64,000 bases of DNA, from the NCBI GenBank assembly GCA_965644315.1, contig CBFFRQ010000091.1, forward strand, positions 1 through 64,000, in the 5' to 3' direction. Below, piece after piece: positions 1 to 8,600 of this stretch. The position numbers and the translations under genes were made by a program. This stretch comes from Caecitellus pseudoparvulus (taxonomy: Eukaryota > Bigyra: Bicosoecida). Position 1 is the first letter of the stretch. Every line of letters begins with the position of its first letter. The notes under the pieces are model-generated. The model was given only the letters and a program-made list of their open reading frames with translations, did no database searches and was not told the origin of the DNA.

Positions 1-43
1 CCTTGTTTTGATCTTGAAATCATATTATATAAGTAATATATAA

Positions 44-517
44 ATGTCAGAATTTACAAAAACTATTTACTCAATGACAGAATTCAAAAAAGATTTTGAA
101 ACATGTTTAAATATGTTTGATTACATTCTTCATAAGGTGAAAGATTCTCCGTTAGAAGACCGAATTGATTTGAGTTTGAGAACAAGACAAGAGAATTTAC
201 AACATTTATTTAATGTTTATCATGATTGCGTAAAAATTGATGAATATAAGAGTGATTGTAATTTAATAAGATGTAGAATTAAGCGATTATCTGAAGAAGA
301 TGACAAAGACTTTAGGAGAGAATACAACAGACTATACACATACAGACTAAGAAAGGAAATTACATTAGAACATTGGAAAGATATTTATGAAAGATTAAAA
401 AAGAAGTATAGAAGAAAGGGAAGAGAAAGAGAAGCTAGAAGAAAGAAAATAGAAAGACAAGATAAATTAGATTTTGATAAATGGACTAAAATGAAAAAAA
501 TTACAATGATAATATAA
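44..517 (+). CDS. Hypothetical charged helical protein of the viral element
   Basis: 157 aa, not recognised. The protein is very rich in Lys, Arg and Glu; the last 60 residues are a run of basic and acidic residues that should form a long charged helix. There is no signal peptide or membrane segment. The start at 44 follows an AT-rich TATA-like stretch like those before the other viral genes. AT-rich codon use matches its neighbours. It could be a DNA-binding or virion core protein, but nothing in the sequence proves this. Confidence 0.55.
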   Translation: MSEFTKTIYSMTEFKKDFETCLNMFDYILHKVKDSPLEDRIDLSLRTRQENLQHLFNVYHDCVKIDEYKSDCNLIRCRIKRLSEEDDKDFRREYNRLYTYRLRKEITLEHWKDIYERLKKKYRRKGREREARRKKIERQDKLDFDKWTKMKKITMII

Positions 518-600
518 TGACAATAGAAATATAAATTAAGAAGCAAGATATAAGTATTTATATTTTGTTTTAAATATCATTATTTTAGATCAAAATTAAA

Positions 601-616
601 ACACTATTATATATAT
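601..616 (+). promoter_or_regulatory. TATA-like promoter motif before the 660-aa gene
   Basis: ACTATTATATATAT directly before the ATG at 617. The same arrangement recurs before most genes of this element, so it is probably the shared viral promoter core. Confidence 0.5.
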
Positions 617-2599
617 ATGAAACAACAAATATATAAACTTAGAAAGGCAGAATTAAGAAGGCTTTATAAAGAGTTATATGGTAAATATCCACCTACACAA
701 CTAAAAAAAACAGCATTACAAGAGCTCTTATTTGCAAGCTTACAAGGTGGCGGAATCGGTGATTTTTTGCGTAAGGGTGCAAATTCTACGTTTTCTTTTT
801 TAAAAAAGGGATATAATACAATTAAAAACAAAGTACAGCCAATTAATACATTGGAAGATAAAATAACAAAACCCTTTAACTATCGCACAGAATACACCAA
901 TGAAACAAAACGCACATTAAAAGAAGTTGGTGATAAACCAATAAATAATATTATGATTGTCCGAACACCAGTTCAAAAAACCTTAATTAATATATTAAAT
1001 ACGCTATCATTTGGTTATTTTAAGGAACTTATGCATAAATACGGTTTTGATAAGTTCTTTCATCTTTCTCTTGTTTGCTCAATTGATGGGCGTTATGTTG
1101 TAGTTGAAAAAAATGCAGAAATTAACGTTTCTTTTAATGTAAAACAAAATAAGCACAGTGAAAGCACACCAATTGAAAAATATCAAGGTGGTCTAACATT
1201 AAACCAAATGCTAGATACCACAAGGCAATTTATGGGTGATAGTAAATTTTATGATTATGATGCTTTTACGAATAATTGTCAAAATTTTATATTATCAATT
1301 TTAGAAGCTAATAATTTAAGCAGTGAACGAACAACAAAGTTTATATATCAGGACATAAGCGATATTTACGATACTTTGAAAAATAAAGCGTCCTATTTAT
1401 CACCTGTAAGCAAAGTAGCCACACGTTTAGGGACTTGGTGGAATAAAATAACTGGTGCAGGGTCAATATTAACAAAAAAGAAGCCTCAAAATTACGGAAT
1501 TGATACAATAGAAATAATAAAAGCTCTTTCATTTAATATAAATAATGTTGAGGTTATGGGTTCATCAGCAATAAAAGCAACTCTTTATCCTTCTGATTTT
1601 GATTTATATGAAACAGTAAAAGTTGATAATTTAAATAAGTTTGTTAAAGAATTTCAAAATAAAATTAAACAGCTAATAAAAGCACAAAATATATATTTAG
1701 TTTATGATGACATAAAAATAGGTGAATATAGACCATTTGAAATTTTACCCAATATTTATAAGAAAAATGATAAATTAATAGGATACAAACCAAACCAAAT
1801 AAAGGAAGATATAAAAAATAAATTATCATTTTTGAGCCAAACGGAAAAATCAAAATTATTTAAATTACTAAAAGAGAAACCAACGCCAGCAGAACTAAGC
1901 GAAATAAAAGACGCTTTAAGATTTCATATTATGCGTTGGACTGCTGATGAGGTATTGCAAGGAAAGAAAACACTTCTAAATGGTAAAACAATTACACTAA
2001 AAGAAGCATTTAAAACAGATGGACTAATAAAAATTGACGCTTTAGGCTTCACAAGAAATAAATATATGGATTTTTCCATAATATATGAATTAAGAGATAA
2101 ACAGAACAAAAGAATAAATAATTTTCGTGTTAATGTGAAAGATACTTTAAATGAACAAATAAAAACCTATTTAATGGATGGTCAGTATTACAAAGCTTTA
2201 AAAAGAGAGTATTCAAAACTAAAGCATATTTATACATACAATAAAAGCCAAACTGTAAAAGATCAAACATTAAAGAGACTAAAAGAATTAACAAATTTTT
2301 TTAATGGTGAGGTAGGAATATTATATAGTGTAATTAATGATATTGTAGCTATTTTAACATTAATATCTTTGGAAAAAAAGACCGACAATAAGAAAATAAA
2401 AAACACAATAGAAAGTTTTATATATAGATTGTCAAACATATATAGCGTAAATTCATTTTTGAATAAAGAAAAATACATTCTACAAACTATAAGAGCCATA
2501 CTAAGAAACCCTCAAGGTATGGAAGGAAAACTAAACAAATTAAAAGATATACTAAAAAATATTCTAAATAATTACACTAAGAATTTTATTTTACGCTAA
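617..2599 (+). CDS. Two-domain protein: LRAT/NlpC-like papain-fold domain plus nucleotidyltransferase-like segment
   Basis: 660 aa. Residues about 110-260 resemble the permuted papain fold (LRAT, NlpC/P60, PPPDE families), with His149 in FFHLSLVCS and Cys221 in NNCQNF as likely catalytic residues; relatives act as lipid acyltransferases or peptidases. Residues about 310-335 hold VMGSSAIK followed by PSDFDLYE (Gly315-Ser, Asp327, Asp329), the GS...DxD pattern of nucleotidyltransferases. The rest is Lys/Asn-rich helix. An N-terminal LQGGG (residues 43-47) fits a cleavage site for the element's own adenain-like protease, suggesting a virion protein that may act during entry. The domain calls rest on short motifs, so the enzymatic roles are inference. 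Confidence 0.6.
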   Translation: MKQQIYKLRKAELRRLYKELYGKYPPTQLKKTALQELLFASLQGGGIGDFLRKGANSTFSFLKKGYNTIKNKVQPINTLEDKITKPFNYRTEYTNETKRTLKEVGDKPINNIMIVRTPVQKTLINILNTLSFGYFKELMHKYGFDKFFHLSLVCSIDGRYVVVEKNAEINVSFNVKQNKHSESTPIEKYQGGLTLNQMLDTTRQFMGDSKFYDYDAFTNNCQNFILSILEANNLSSERTTKFIYQDISDIYDTLKNKASYLSPVSKVATRLGTWWNKITGAGSILTKKKPQNYGIDTIEIIKALSFNINNVEVMGSSAIKATLYPSDFDLYETVKVDNLNKFVKEFQNKIKQLIKAQNIYLVYDDIKIGEYRPFEILPNIYKKNDKLIGYKPNQIKEDIKNKLSFLSQTEKSKLFKLLKEKPTPAELSEIKDALRFHIMRWTADEVLQGKKTLLNGKTITLKEAFKTDGLIKIDALGFTRNKYMDFSIIYELRDKQNKRINNFRVNVKDTLNEQIKTYLMDGQYYKALKREYSKLKHIYTYNKSQTVKDQTLKRLKELTNFFNGEVGILYSVINDIVAILTLISLEKKTDNKKIKNTIESFIYRLSNIYSVNSFLNKEKYILQTIRAILRNPQGMEGKLNKLKDILKNILNNYTKNFILR

Positions 2600-2627
2600 G
2601 AAAAAAATATAATTAGTTATATTATAA

Positions 2628-3200
2628 ATGTCGCAAATAAAAAATGAAGATTTAAGAGATTTGCTATTGAATATAGAAAGAGAAAGAACCCTTGAAACTT
2701 CAACCGTCATGAATGGTGGTAGAAGCTATGGCGAACTTAACACCGAACCATACACAGATAAACGCTTAGAAGGTCTATTAGGAAGCACAAAAAGAACCGT
2801 AGGAGGGAAAAGAGCAAGAAAAGCAAAAGTTCCAGACCGTGAACAGGGTGATTTTTCAGGTGGACAGGTACTAGGGAAAAAATATGCGGAAGAATTACAA
2901 AAGCATTTAAATTTAAAAGGTGGTGAGAGCTTCTGGGAAGGTTTTAAACGAGGGTTTAATAATGTAATAAAGCCAATTACAAAAGTTGTAAAAAAAGTAA
3001 GCCCTATATTACCATACGGAGATAAAATTAAAGCAGGGCTTGAAATAGCAGGGTATGGCAAAATGAAGAAAGCTAAAAAACCCAGAAAATTAAGTGAAAA
3101 ACAGAAGAAACGTAATAAATTAGTTTCACAACTGATGAAAGAGCATAATATGAGCCTTGGAGAAGCATCAAAATATATAAAAAGAAATAATTTAATTTAA
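2628..3200 (+). CDS. Small basic virion-type protein with amphipathic helix and GG cleavage sites
   Basis: 190 aa, basic. Possible protease sites of the [M/L]xGG type occur at residues 28-31 (MNGG) and 96-99 (LKGG), with further GG pairs at 59-60 and 78-79. After LKGG comes an amphipathic stretch starting SFWEGFKRGF and ending AGYGK (residues 100-145), then a strongly basic tail. The layout resembles internal capsid proteins of adeno-like viruses that are cut by the viral protease and disturb membranes. The amphipathic segment is similar to the C-terminal tail of the major capsid protein encoded at 8601-10385. It lies 28 nt after the 660-aa gene. The exact role is inferred. Confidence 0.6.
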   Translation: MSQIKNEDLRDLLLNIERERTLETSTVMNGGRSYGELNTEPYTDKRLEGLLGSTKRTVGGKRARKAKVPDREQGDFSGGQVLGKKYAEELQKHLNLKGGESFWEGFKRGFNNVIKPITKVVKKVSPILPYGDKIKAGLEIAGYGKMKKAKKPRKLSEKQKKRNKLVSQLMKEHNMSLGEASKYIKRNNLI

Positions 3201-3239
3201 AAACGACTTAAAAAGAAGAAAATAAATATAATTAATAAA

Positions 3240-3917
3240 ATGGTAAATTATAAAGATGGTAAAATTTATAAGCTTGTTGGTGGTGGTTTAACTTATATTG
3301 GCTCAACTACTCAGAGACTATCGAAGCGAAAATCACAACATAAAACAGCTAAAAAAAGAATATGCACTTCCAATGAATTAGTTAAATATGATGATTTTGA
3401 TATTATACTAATTGAAAATTTTCCGTGTGAAAGTAAGGAAGAATTACACGCAAGAGAACGATATTATATTGAAAATACAGAATGCGTAAATAAAGTTATA
3501 CCAACAAGAACACATAAAGAATATCATAAAATTTGGTATGAAGATAATAAAGAAAGAATTAAAGAAAAAGGGAAGGCATATAGAGAAGCCAATAAAGAAG
3601 AAATTAAAAAGAGAAAAAAGAAATATAGAGAAGCAAATAAAGAGAAAATTAAAGAGAAGGGTAAAGCATACCGAGAAGCTAATAAACAAAAAGTTCAAAA
3701 TTATCATAAATCTTGGTATGAAGAAAATAAAGATAAACTTAAAGCGAAAAGAGAGGCAAATAAAGAAAGAATAAGAAAACAACGAAAAGCATATAGAGAA
3801 GTAAATAAAGAACGAATTAGACAGAAGAATAAAGAATATAGAGAAGCAAACAGAGAAGAAATAAACCAAAAGAAAAGAGCATATTATCAAGAAATGAAAG
3901 CGAAAGCCAAAGAATAA
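3240..3917 (+). CDS. GIY-YIG nuclease-domain protein with basic C-terminal repeats
   Basis: 225 aa. The N-terminal ~90 residues fit a GIY-YIG endonuclease: GKIYKLV (residues 7-13), then TYIGSTTQ and an Arg/His patch (KRKSQH), with the likely metal-binding Glu in ARERYYIEN. The C-terminal 130 residues are about nine short degenerate repeats built on YREANKE-KIK, strongly basic and probably DNA-contacting, as in NUMOD-like modules of giant-virus GIY-YIG proteins. It may be a homing-type nuclease or a repair/resolution enzyme. The start at 3240 follows an AT-rich leader. Catalytic activity is not certain. Confidence 0.75.
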   Translation: MVNYKDGKIYKLVGGGLTYIGSTTQRLSKRKSQHKTAKKRICTSNELVKYDDFDIILIENFPCESKEELHARERYYIENTECVNKVIPTRTHKEYHKIWYEDNKERIKEKGKAYREANKEEIKKRKKKYREANKEKIKEKGKAYREANKQKVQNYHKSWYEENKDKLKAKREANKERIRKQRKAYREVNKERIRQKNKEYREANREEINQKKRAYYQEMKAKAKE

Positions 3918-3988
3918 ACAAAATCATTTATTAGATTAAATTTTATTTTATTGTTATTTAATTAATATAACAATAAAAAAAAAGATTT

Positions 3989-4000
3989 GTTATTATATAT
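3989..4000 (+). promoter_or_regulatory. TATA-like promoter motif before the coiled-coil gene
   Basis: TGTTATTATATAT ends directly at the ATG at 4001, the same placement as in the other viral genes. Confidence 0.5.
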
Positions 4001-5740
4001 ATGAGTAATCAAGAGAAAAGAAATTTATTTCACTCAAAATTTGCTAATTATTCAAGAAACAACGTAATAAATAAATTAAAGCAAACGGCCACAAATGAGC
4101 ACCGGTTTCTAAAAGGTTTAAATAGACTACCCAAACCACAACCTCAGGGATCATTTAATCGGCTTGATAGTTTTAATGGAAATAGTAATCAATTAAATTA
4201 TAATCAAATATTAGGAAGTATGCGAGGTGGCGTTCTTCGTGATAATACAAAAGTAAGAGATCAATTAAAGAAAAGAGCGGAACAACTAAAAGAGCTAAAT
4301 TTAGGACTTAAACCTTCTAAAAATGAAGATATAGAAACACCTGAAACCGTGAAAACATCATTTGAATTATTCTTTAGTGAGCTTTCAAACGTTGATTTTT
4401 CTTTAAAGGAAGTTACGAATAATGCTAAAGAAGCTAAGCAAGTGTTAGGAAATTTAAAAGCATACGGTTTGGGCTTATCTATTAATTCGCTTGAGAGATA
4501 CTCGCAAATAGTAGAAACACATTTAGATAATTATTTGGGAAACATGGATAAATTATTTATAGGTCGTGATTTATTCGGTAAATTTATTACTGATAAAGGC
4601 TCAGGAGAAGGACGCACCGAAAATAAAATAGCTTCTACCTACATTGATTATTTAGAACGTATTGACTACTACGAGGTTATTTTTAAAATATACTTAGTTT
4701 TACAATCCTTAATAAATAGCTACAATATGAACCCATCCGACAGACAACAAAAATTTAACGGTGATTTTAACCAAATAATAAAAGCCAAAAAGAATGATTT
4801 ATTTAATGAAGACATGAGGCGAATTAATGAAGAGGTTAAAAAAGGAGTTGATAATTTAAAGGATTTACTTCCAAGAAGTGCATATCAAGAAATTGAAAGA
4901 TTTGTAAGACAATACAAAGATAAAAGAGACAGCGACCAACGCACCGCAAATTTAACTGATCGGAAAGATGTTAAAAAAAAAATAAAAGAAGCTAAGGAAA
5001 CGGAAGAAAAATATGAAAGGGAACAAGATAAAGCGAAAAGAATTCAGAAACTGGAAGAAGCAATTCAAGAGCAAAATCAAACTAAAAATGACTTACAAAG
5101 AGAATATGAAGACCTTTTATTTGATGTACAGGAATTAGAAACAAAATACGAAGCATTTCAAAGAGAAAAACAAAGCCGATTAGTAGAAATTGAAAGACAG
5201 AAAGGAAGATTAAAGCAAGCAATAGCAAAGCATGTAAGAAATAGACAAAGAAAAGGCGATTATGTGGTGGACACACCCACAAAGCAAAACTACGAAGGAC
5301 GTTTAGATGCTGAAGAAGAAAAAAGGGAAATAATCTTTGAAGAAGAAAAGGAGTTTAATATAAGAATGAACGAATTAGCCAAACAAACCGAAAAATTGGA
5401 GAAGACATTGGAAGAATTAAGACAAAGCATAAATGAAAAAGAAATACAACTAAGGACATTGAAGAGCAAGAAAGGCAAAGACGACACAGCAGAACAAGCC
5501 CAACCAGTAGCAGACCGAACAAGAGGGCAGAAAGGCAGAAAAAAAGGAGATGTTCAACCGGAAATAATGGATATGTTCCGTGAAGGGGAGGGAGAAGAAA
5601 GCGACGAGGACGACTCACTACTTGGACAAGGACGATATTTGAGTCCTGAACAATTTACTCAAAAATTTATTGTTGGTTCTGGTTTTCATTTGACAGATAT
5701 AGGAAAAAAAATAAATGAAACTTTCGGATGGTTTCAATAA
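4001..5740 (+). CDS. Long coiled-coil virion-type protein upstream of the packaging ATPase
   Basis: 579 aa. Residues about 310-500 are a continuous Glu/Lys/Gln-rich coiled coil. The N-terminal 80 residues are Asn-rich and end in SMRGGVLRD (MRGG at 74-77), a good match to the adenain-type [M/L]xGG site, so the first ~77 residues may be removed on maturation. The C-terminus has a conserved-looking hydrophobic patch (IVGSGFHLTDIGKK). Position immediately before the ATPase corresponds to an uncharacterised morphogenesis-module gene in virophages. A structural or scaffold role is inferred; no enzyme motif is seen. Confidence 0.55.
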   Translation: MSNQEKRNLFHSKFANYSRNNVINKLKQTATNEHRFLKGLNRLPKPQPQGSFNRLDSFNGNSNQLNYNQILGSMRGGVLRDNTKVRDQLKKRAEQLKELNLGLKPSKNEDIETPETVKTSFELFFSELSNVDFSLKEVTNNAKEAKQVLGNLKAYGLGLSINSLERYSQIVETHLDNYLGNMDKLFIGRDLFGKFITDKGSGEGRTENKIASTYIDYLERIDYYEVIFKIYLVLQSLINSYNMNPSDRQQKFNGDFNQIIKAKKNDLFNEDMRRINEEVKKGVDNLKDLLPRSAYQEIERFVRQYKDKRDSDQRTANLTDRKDVKKKIKEAKETEEKYEREQDKAKRIQKLEEAIQEQNQTKNDLQREYEDLLFDVQELETKYEAFQREKQSRLVEIERQKGRLKQAIAKHVRNRQRKGDYVVDTPTKQNYEGRLDAEEEKREIIFEEEKEFNIRMNELAKQTEKLEKTLEELRQSINEKEIQLRTLKSKKGKDDTAEQAQPVADRTRGQKGRKKGDVQPEIMDMFREGEGEESDEDDSLLGQGRYLSPEQFTQKFIVGSGFHLTDIGKKINETFGWFQ

Positions 5741-5850
5741 GAGTTTTCAAAAAATATTAAAACTATTTGACCCTCCACTAAGCAGACACTAAAACAATAA
5801 CATTTTTTAACTTTTTGTAAATTTTTTCTTGAAATTTATAAAAAAAATAT

Positions 5851-5868
5851 ACACTATTATTATATAAA
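5851..5868 (+). promoter_or_regulatory. TATA-like promoter motif before the ATPase gene
   Basis: ACACTATTATTATATAAA directly before the ATG at 5869. It is the closest match to the motif before the 660-aa gene. Confidence 0.5.
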
Positions 5869-6648
5869 ATGGTTGGCTTTGAATTGCTAGATTATAATAA
5901 CTCAAAAATTAAAAAAGGTTCATTTAATCCAATAGCTATTGTTAAAGGTGATGAACACCATAAGGATTTTAATAAATTATTATGTCTCAGTGATAAACAC
6001 AGCGGAAAAAAACGAATTGATTTACCAGCGGATTTAATATATAATATATTACCAAATACAAAGAAAGGAAAACGAGACATTTTCTATATTGCCGGTGCTT
6101 CTGGCTCTGGTAAATCATACCAAGCTAAAATAATAATAAATAATTATCATAGGTTAAATCCTGAATTACCAATTTATTTAATTTCTAAACTTACAGAAGA
6201 CGAAACATTGGATGAATTAGATTTCATCACAAGGGTTGATATTGAGGATTTTGTTGATGCATTTGATATTAATAACGAAGAGAATGAAGGATTTTATATT
6301 TTTGATGATTTTGAAACTTTAGAAAAGCAGATTTTAAATGAGGTATTAAAAATTATTGATGATATATGCATTATGGGTCGTCATAAAAATATGAGCCTTT
6401 GTTATATTGCTCATAATTTGACAAATTATAAAAAAACACGTTTAATTTTGAATGAATCAACACATATTATAATTTTCCCTCAAAATTCAAGCTCTCACCA
6501 ATTGGGCTATTTATTAAAGAATTATGGAAATTGTGATAAAGAACAAGTTAAACAATTGAAAAAATTGGGGCGTTGGTGTTGTGTTTTTTGTAATTATCCA
6601 AATTTAGTATTATCTTCAAATAGTGCATATTTACTCCATACAGATTAA
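5869..6648 (+). CDS. FtsK/HerA-type genome-packaging ATPase
   Basis: 259 aa. Walker A GASGSGKS at residues 76-83 follows a hydrophobic strand (IFYIA). Walker B is FYIFDDF (142-148) and a sensor-like segment follows (ICIMGRHKNMSLCYIAHN). This is the A32-like packaging ATPase of viruses with double-jelly-roll capsids; it pumps genomic DNA into the preformed capsid. Length is usual for virophages and Polinton-like viruses. The next gene is the maturation protease, as in mavirus. The start is set by the TATA-like motif immediately upstream. Confidence 0.88.
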   Translation: MVGFELLDYNNSKIKKGSFNPIAIVKGDEHHKDFNKLLCLSDKHSGKKRIDLPADLIYNILPNTKKGKRDIFYIAGASGSGKSYQAKIIINNYHRLNPELPIYLISKLTEDETLDELDFITRVDIEDFVDAFDINNEENEGFYIFDDFETLEKQILNEVLKIIDDICIMGRHKNMSLCYIAHNLTNYKKTRLILNESTHIIIFPQNSSSHQLGYLLKNYGNCDKEQVKQLKKLGRWCCVFCNYPNLVLSSNSAYLLHTD

Positions 6649-6684
6649 TAATTTTTTACAACTATATTAATATATAGCTATAAA

Positions 6685-7269
6685 ATGAATAATGACAACG
6701 TAGAAAAAAATAAACAATTGAGGGAATCTTTAAAGGCTCAATATTTAAGTAATGATGATTTAGATTATATTTTACATCCTGACACTAACATTTATCCATA
6801 TAATCAACTTTATAATTTTAGACATATTGACGAAATATTTGATAAATTAGGACGTTGTATTTTATTGTATCCTACACACAGCGAGACAGTGGGGCATTGG
6901 GTGTGCATAATAAAGAGAAATAATACAATTGAATACTTTGACCCTTACGGCTTCCCCCCTGATACATCAATACAAAATTTAGGAACACCTCAAGACGTAG
7001 CGAAACGCACAGGACAAGATATACCAAAATTATTAAAAATGATTCAAGAAGCAGGATATAATTTAGAATACAATAATAAAAAATTTCAAAAACTAGGCGA
7101 TAATATAGGAACGTGTGGAAGACATACAGCATCAAGGCTAATATTTCATAAACTACCATTAAAAAAGTATTCTAAATTATTGAATGAACTAAAAAATAAA
7201 CATTTGAAGGATTATGACGATATAGTAACTAAATTAACACACGACTTACTAACAAAAATAAAAAATTAA
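6685..7269 (+). CDS. Adenain/Ulp1-like capsid maturation cysteine protease
   Basis: 194 aa. The triad is visible: His71 in TVGHWVCII, Asp87 in IEYFDPYG and Cys144 in NIGTCGRHTASRL, the order of the C48/C5 (Ulp1/adenain) fold. Such proteases cut virion proteins after xGG or xGx-G motifs. Candidate sites of this kind exist in at least four neighbouring proteins, so enzyme and substrates are encoded together. Length (about 190 aa) and position between packaging ATPase and penton gene match virophages. Confidence 0.87.
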   Translation: MNNDNVEKNKQLRESLKAQYLSNDDLDYILHPDTNIYPYNQLYNFRHIDEIFDKLGRCILLYPTHSETVGHWVCIIKRNNTIEYFDPYGFPPDTSIQNLGTPQDVAKRTGQDIPKLLKMIQEAGYNLEYNNKKFQKLGDNIGTCGRHTASRLIFHKLPLKKYSKLLNELKNKHLKDYDDIVTKLTHDLLTKIKN

Positions 7270-7363
7270 TATTAAATTAGATCAGTACTTAAGATTATTT
7301 TATTATTTTGATTTTACAAAATAATAAAAAGACAAAATAAAAATATGGAATAAATATATATAA

Positions 7364-8500
7364 ATGAACTTTTCACGAATGCAGAAAGAACAAGATAGTA
7401 TTTATTATAATATTGATATTATTAATGGCCGTACCGAATCCCAAGGCATAGCAAACGATCCAAGGGCATCATTTAATGAAACGAGAGATATACCAATTAT
7501 TAGAGATATTTCAAATTACAAAATGGCAATAATGAGATTTACAATTAATGGACTTCAAGATATACCTTTATTTATTCCTCATATTGAACCAAATCAAACA
7601 AACCCAAATAAAACAATTTACTCTGTTAAAATGGCCTATCTTCATACTAATTTAACGCTTTATGAAAGCTCTCAAAATGTTATTTGGTCTCCTGAAGACC
7701 CAGATTTTGAACCCCCAAATAATCCATTTACAACGCAGAAAATGGAATATGAATATTATTATTGTAATTCATACAATCATTTTATAACACTTGTTAATAA
7801 TGCTCTTTCAAGTGCAATAGCAGATATAAACGCACAGGTAAAAGTTGATGACCCCAGCTTCACAGATTTAAAAACATCATTTTTAGTTTATGAACCTTCA
7901 AAAAAGAAATTTGATTTTTATATTTTAGATAACCTTAATCTAAAAGTTTTTTTTAATAGCAACCTTTATAATTTAATTGGATTCTTTCCTCACGAATTAG
8001 ATGATGACAATGAACAGCAAAAATATAGAATTTTACCAAGGAATACAGCAGGGCTTAATAGTGTAGTACTTAGTATAGGGGGTGATGATACAAATTACGT
8101 AAAAGTTGAACAAGAAAGCATAAGCTTGGGGTCTTATTGGTCGCCTGTTTCTTCTATCGTCTTTACATCTTCAATACTTCCAATTATTCCTGAAGGGGTC
8201 GCCCAGCCTATTACATTCGGAAGCAGTAATACAACAAGCCCCACCGATTCCAGCAGTAATTATGAAAGTATTATTACCGATATAGCCCTAACTTTGGATG
8301 ATGCATATGAATATAAGCAATTCATTAGCTACATTCCACAAGGCCCGCCAAGATGGATAAGTTTAACAAATAATGCAGAAGCTATAAGAAGTATAAATAT
8401 TAATGTTTTTTGGAAAGCTAGATTAACAGGAGAATTAATACCAATAAAATTAAGCAATCTTTCAAATGTTTCTATGAAGTTTTTATTCACCAAGAAATGA
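7364..8500 (+). CDS. Penton-like minor capsid protein
   Basis: 378 aa. The N-terminus has the pattern FNETRDIPIIRDISNYKMAI followed by RFTINGLQDIPLFIP, typical of minor capsid (single-jelly-roll, penton) proteins of Polinton-like viruses and virophages. The rest is beta-rich with no signal peptide or membrane span. It stands directly before the major capsid gene, as expected. It would form the pentameric vertices. Assignment rests on this pattern, size and synteny, not on an alignment. Confidence 0.75.
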   Translation: MNFSRMQKEQDSIYYNIDIINGRTESQGIANDPRASFNETRDIPIIRDISNYKMAIMRFTINGLQDIPLFIPHIEPNQTNPNKTIYSVKMAYLHTNLTLYESSQNVIWSPEDPDFEPPNNPFTTQKMEYEYYYCNSYNHFITLVNNALSSAIADINAQVKVDDPSFTDLKTSFLVYEPSKKKFDFYILDNLNLKVFFNSNLYNLIGFFPHELDDDNEQQKYRILPRNTAGLNSVVLSIGGDDTNYVKVEQESISLGSYWSPVSSIVFTSSILPIIPEGVAQPITFGSSNTTSPTDSSSNYESIITDIALTLDDAYEYKQFISYIPQGPPRWISLTNNAEAIRSININVFWKARLTGELIPIKLSNLSNVSMKFLFTKK

Positions 8501-8583
8501 AACTCAATTATAAAAATTAAATACATATAAATATTTTTTTAAAAACAAAGAAATATTTAGTTTATAAAATAATTTTTTCTAAA

Positions 8584-8600
8584 AGTTATATATATATATT
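8584..8600 (+). promoter_or_regulatory. TATA-like promoter motif before the major capsid gene
   Basis: GTTATATATATATATT directly before the ATG at 8601, preceded by an AT-rich spacer of about 80 nt. Confidence 0.5.
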
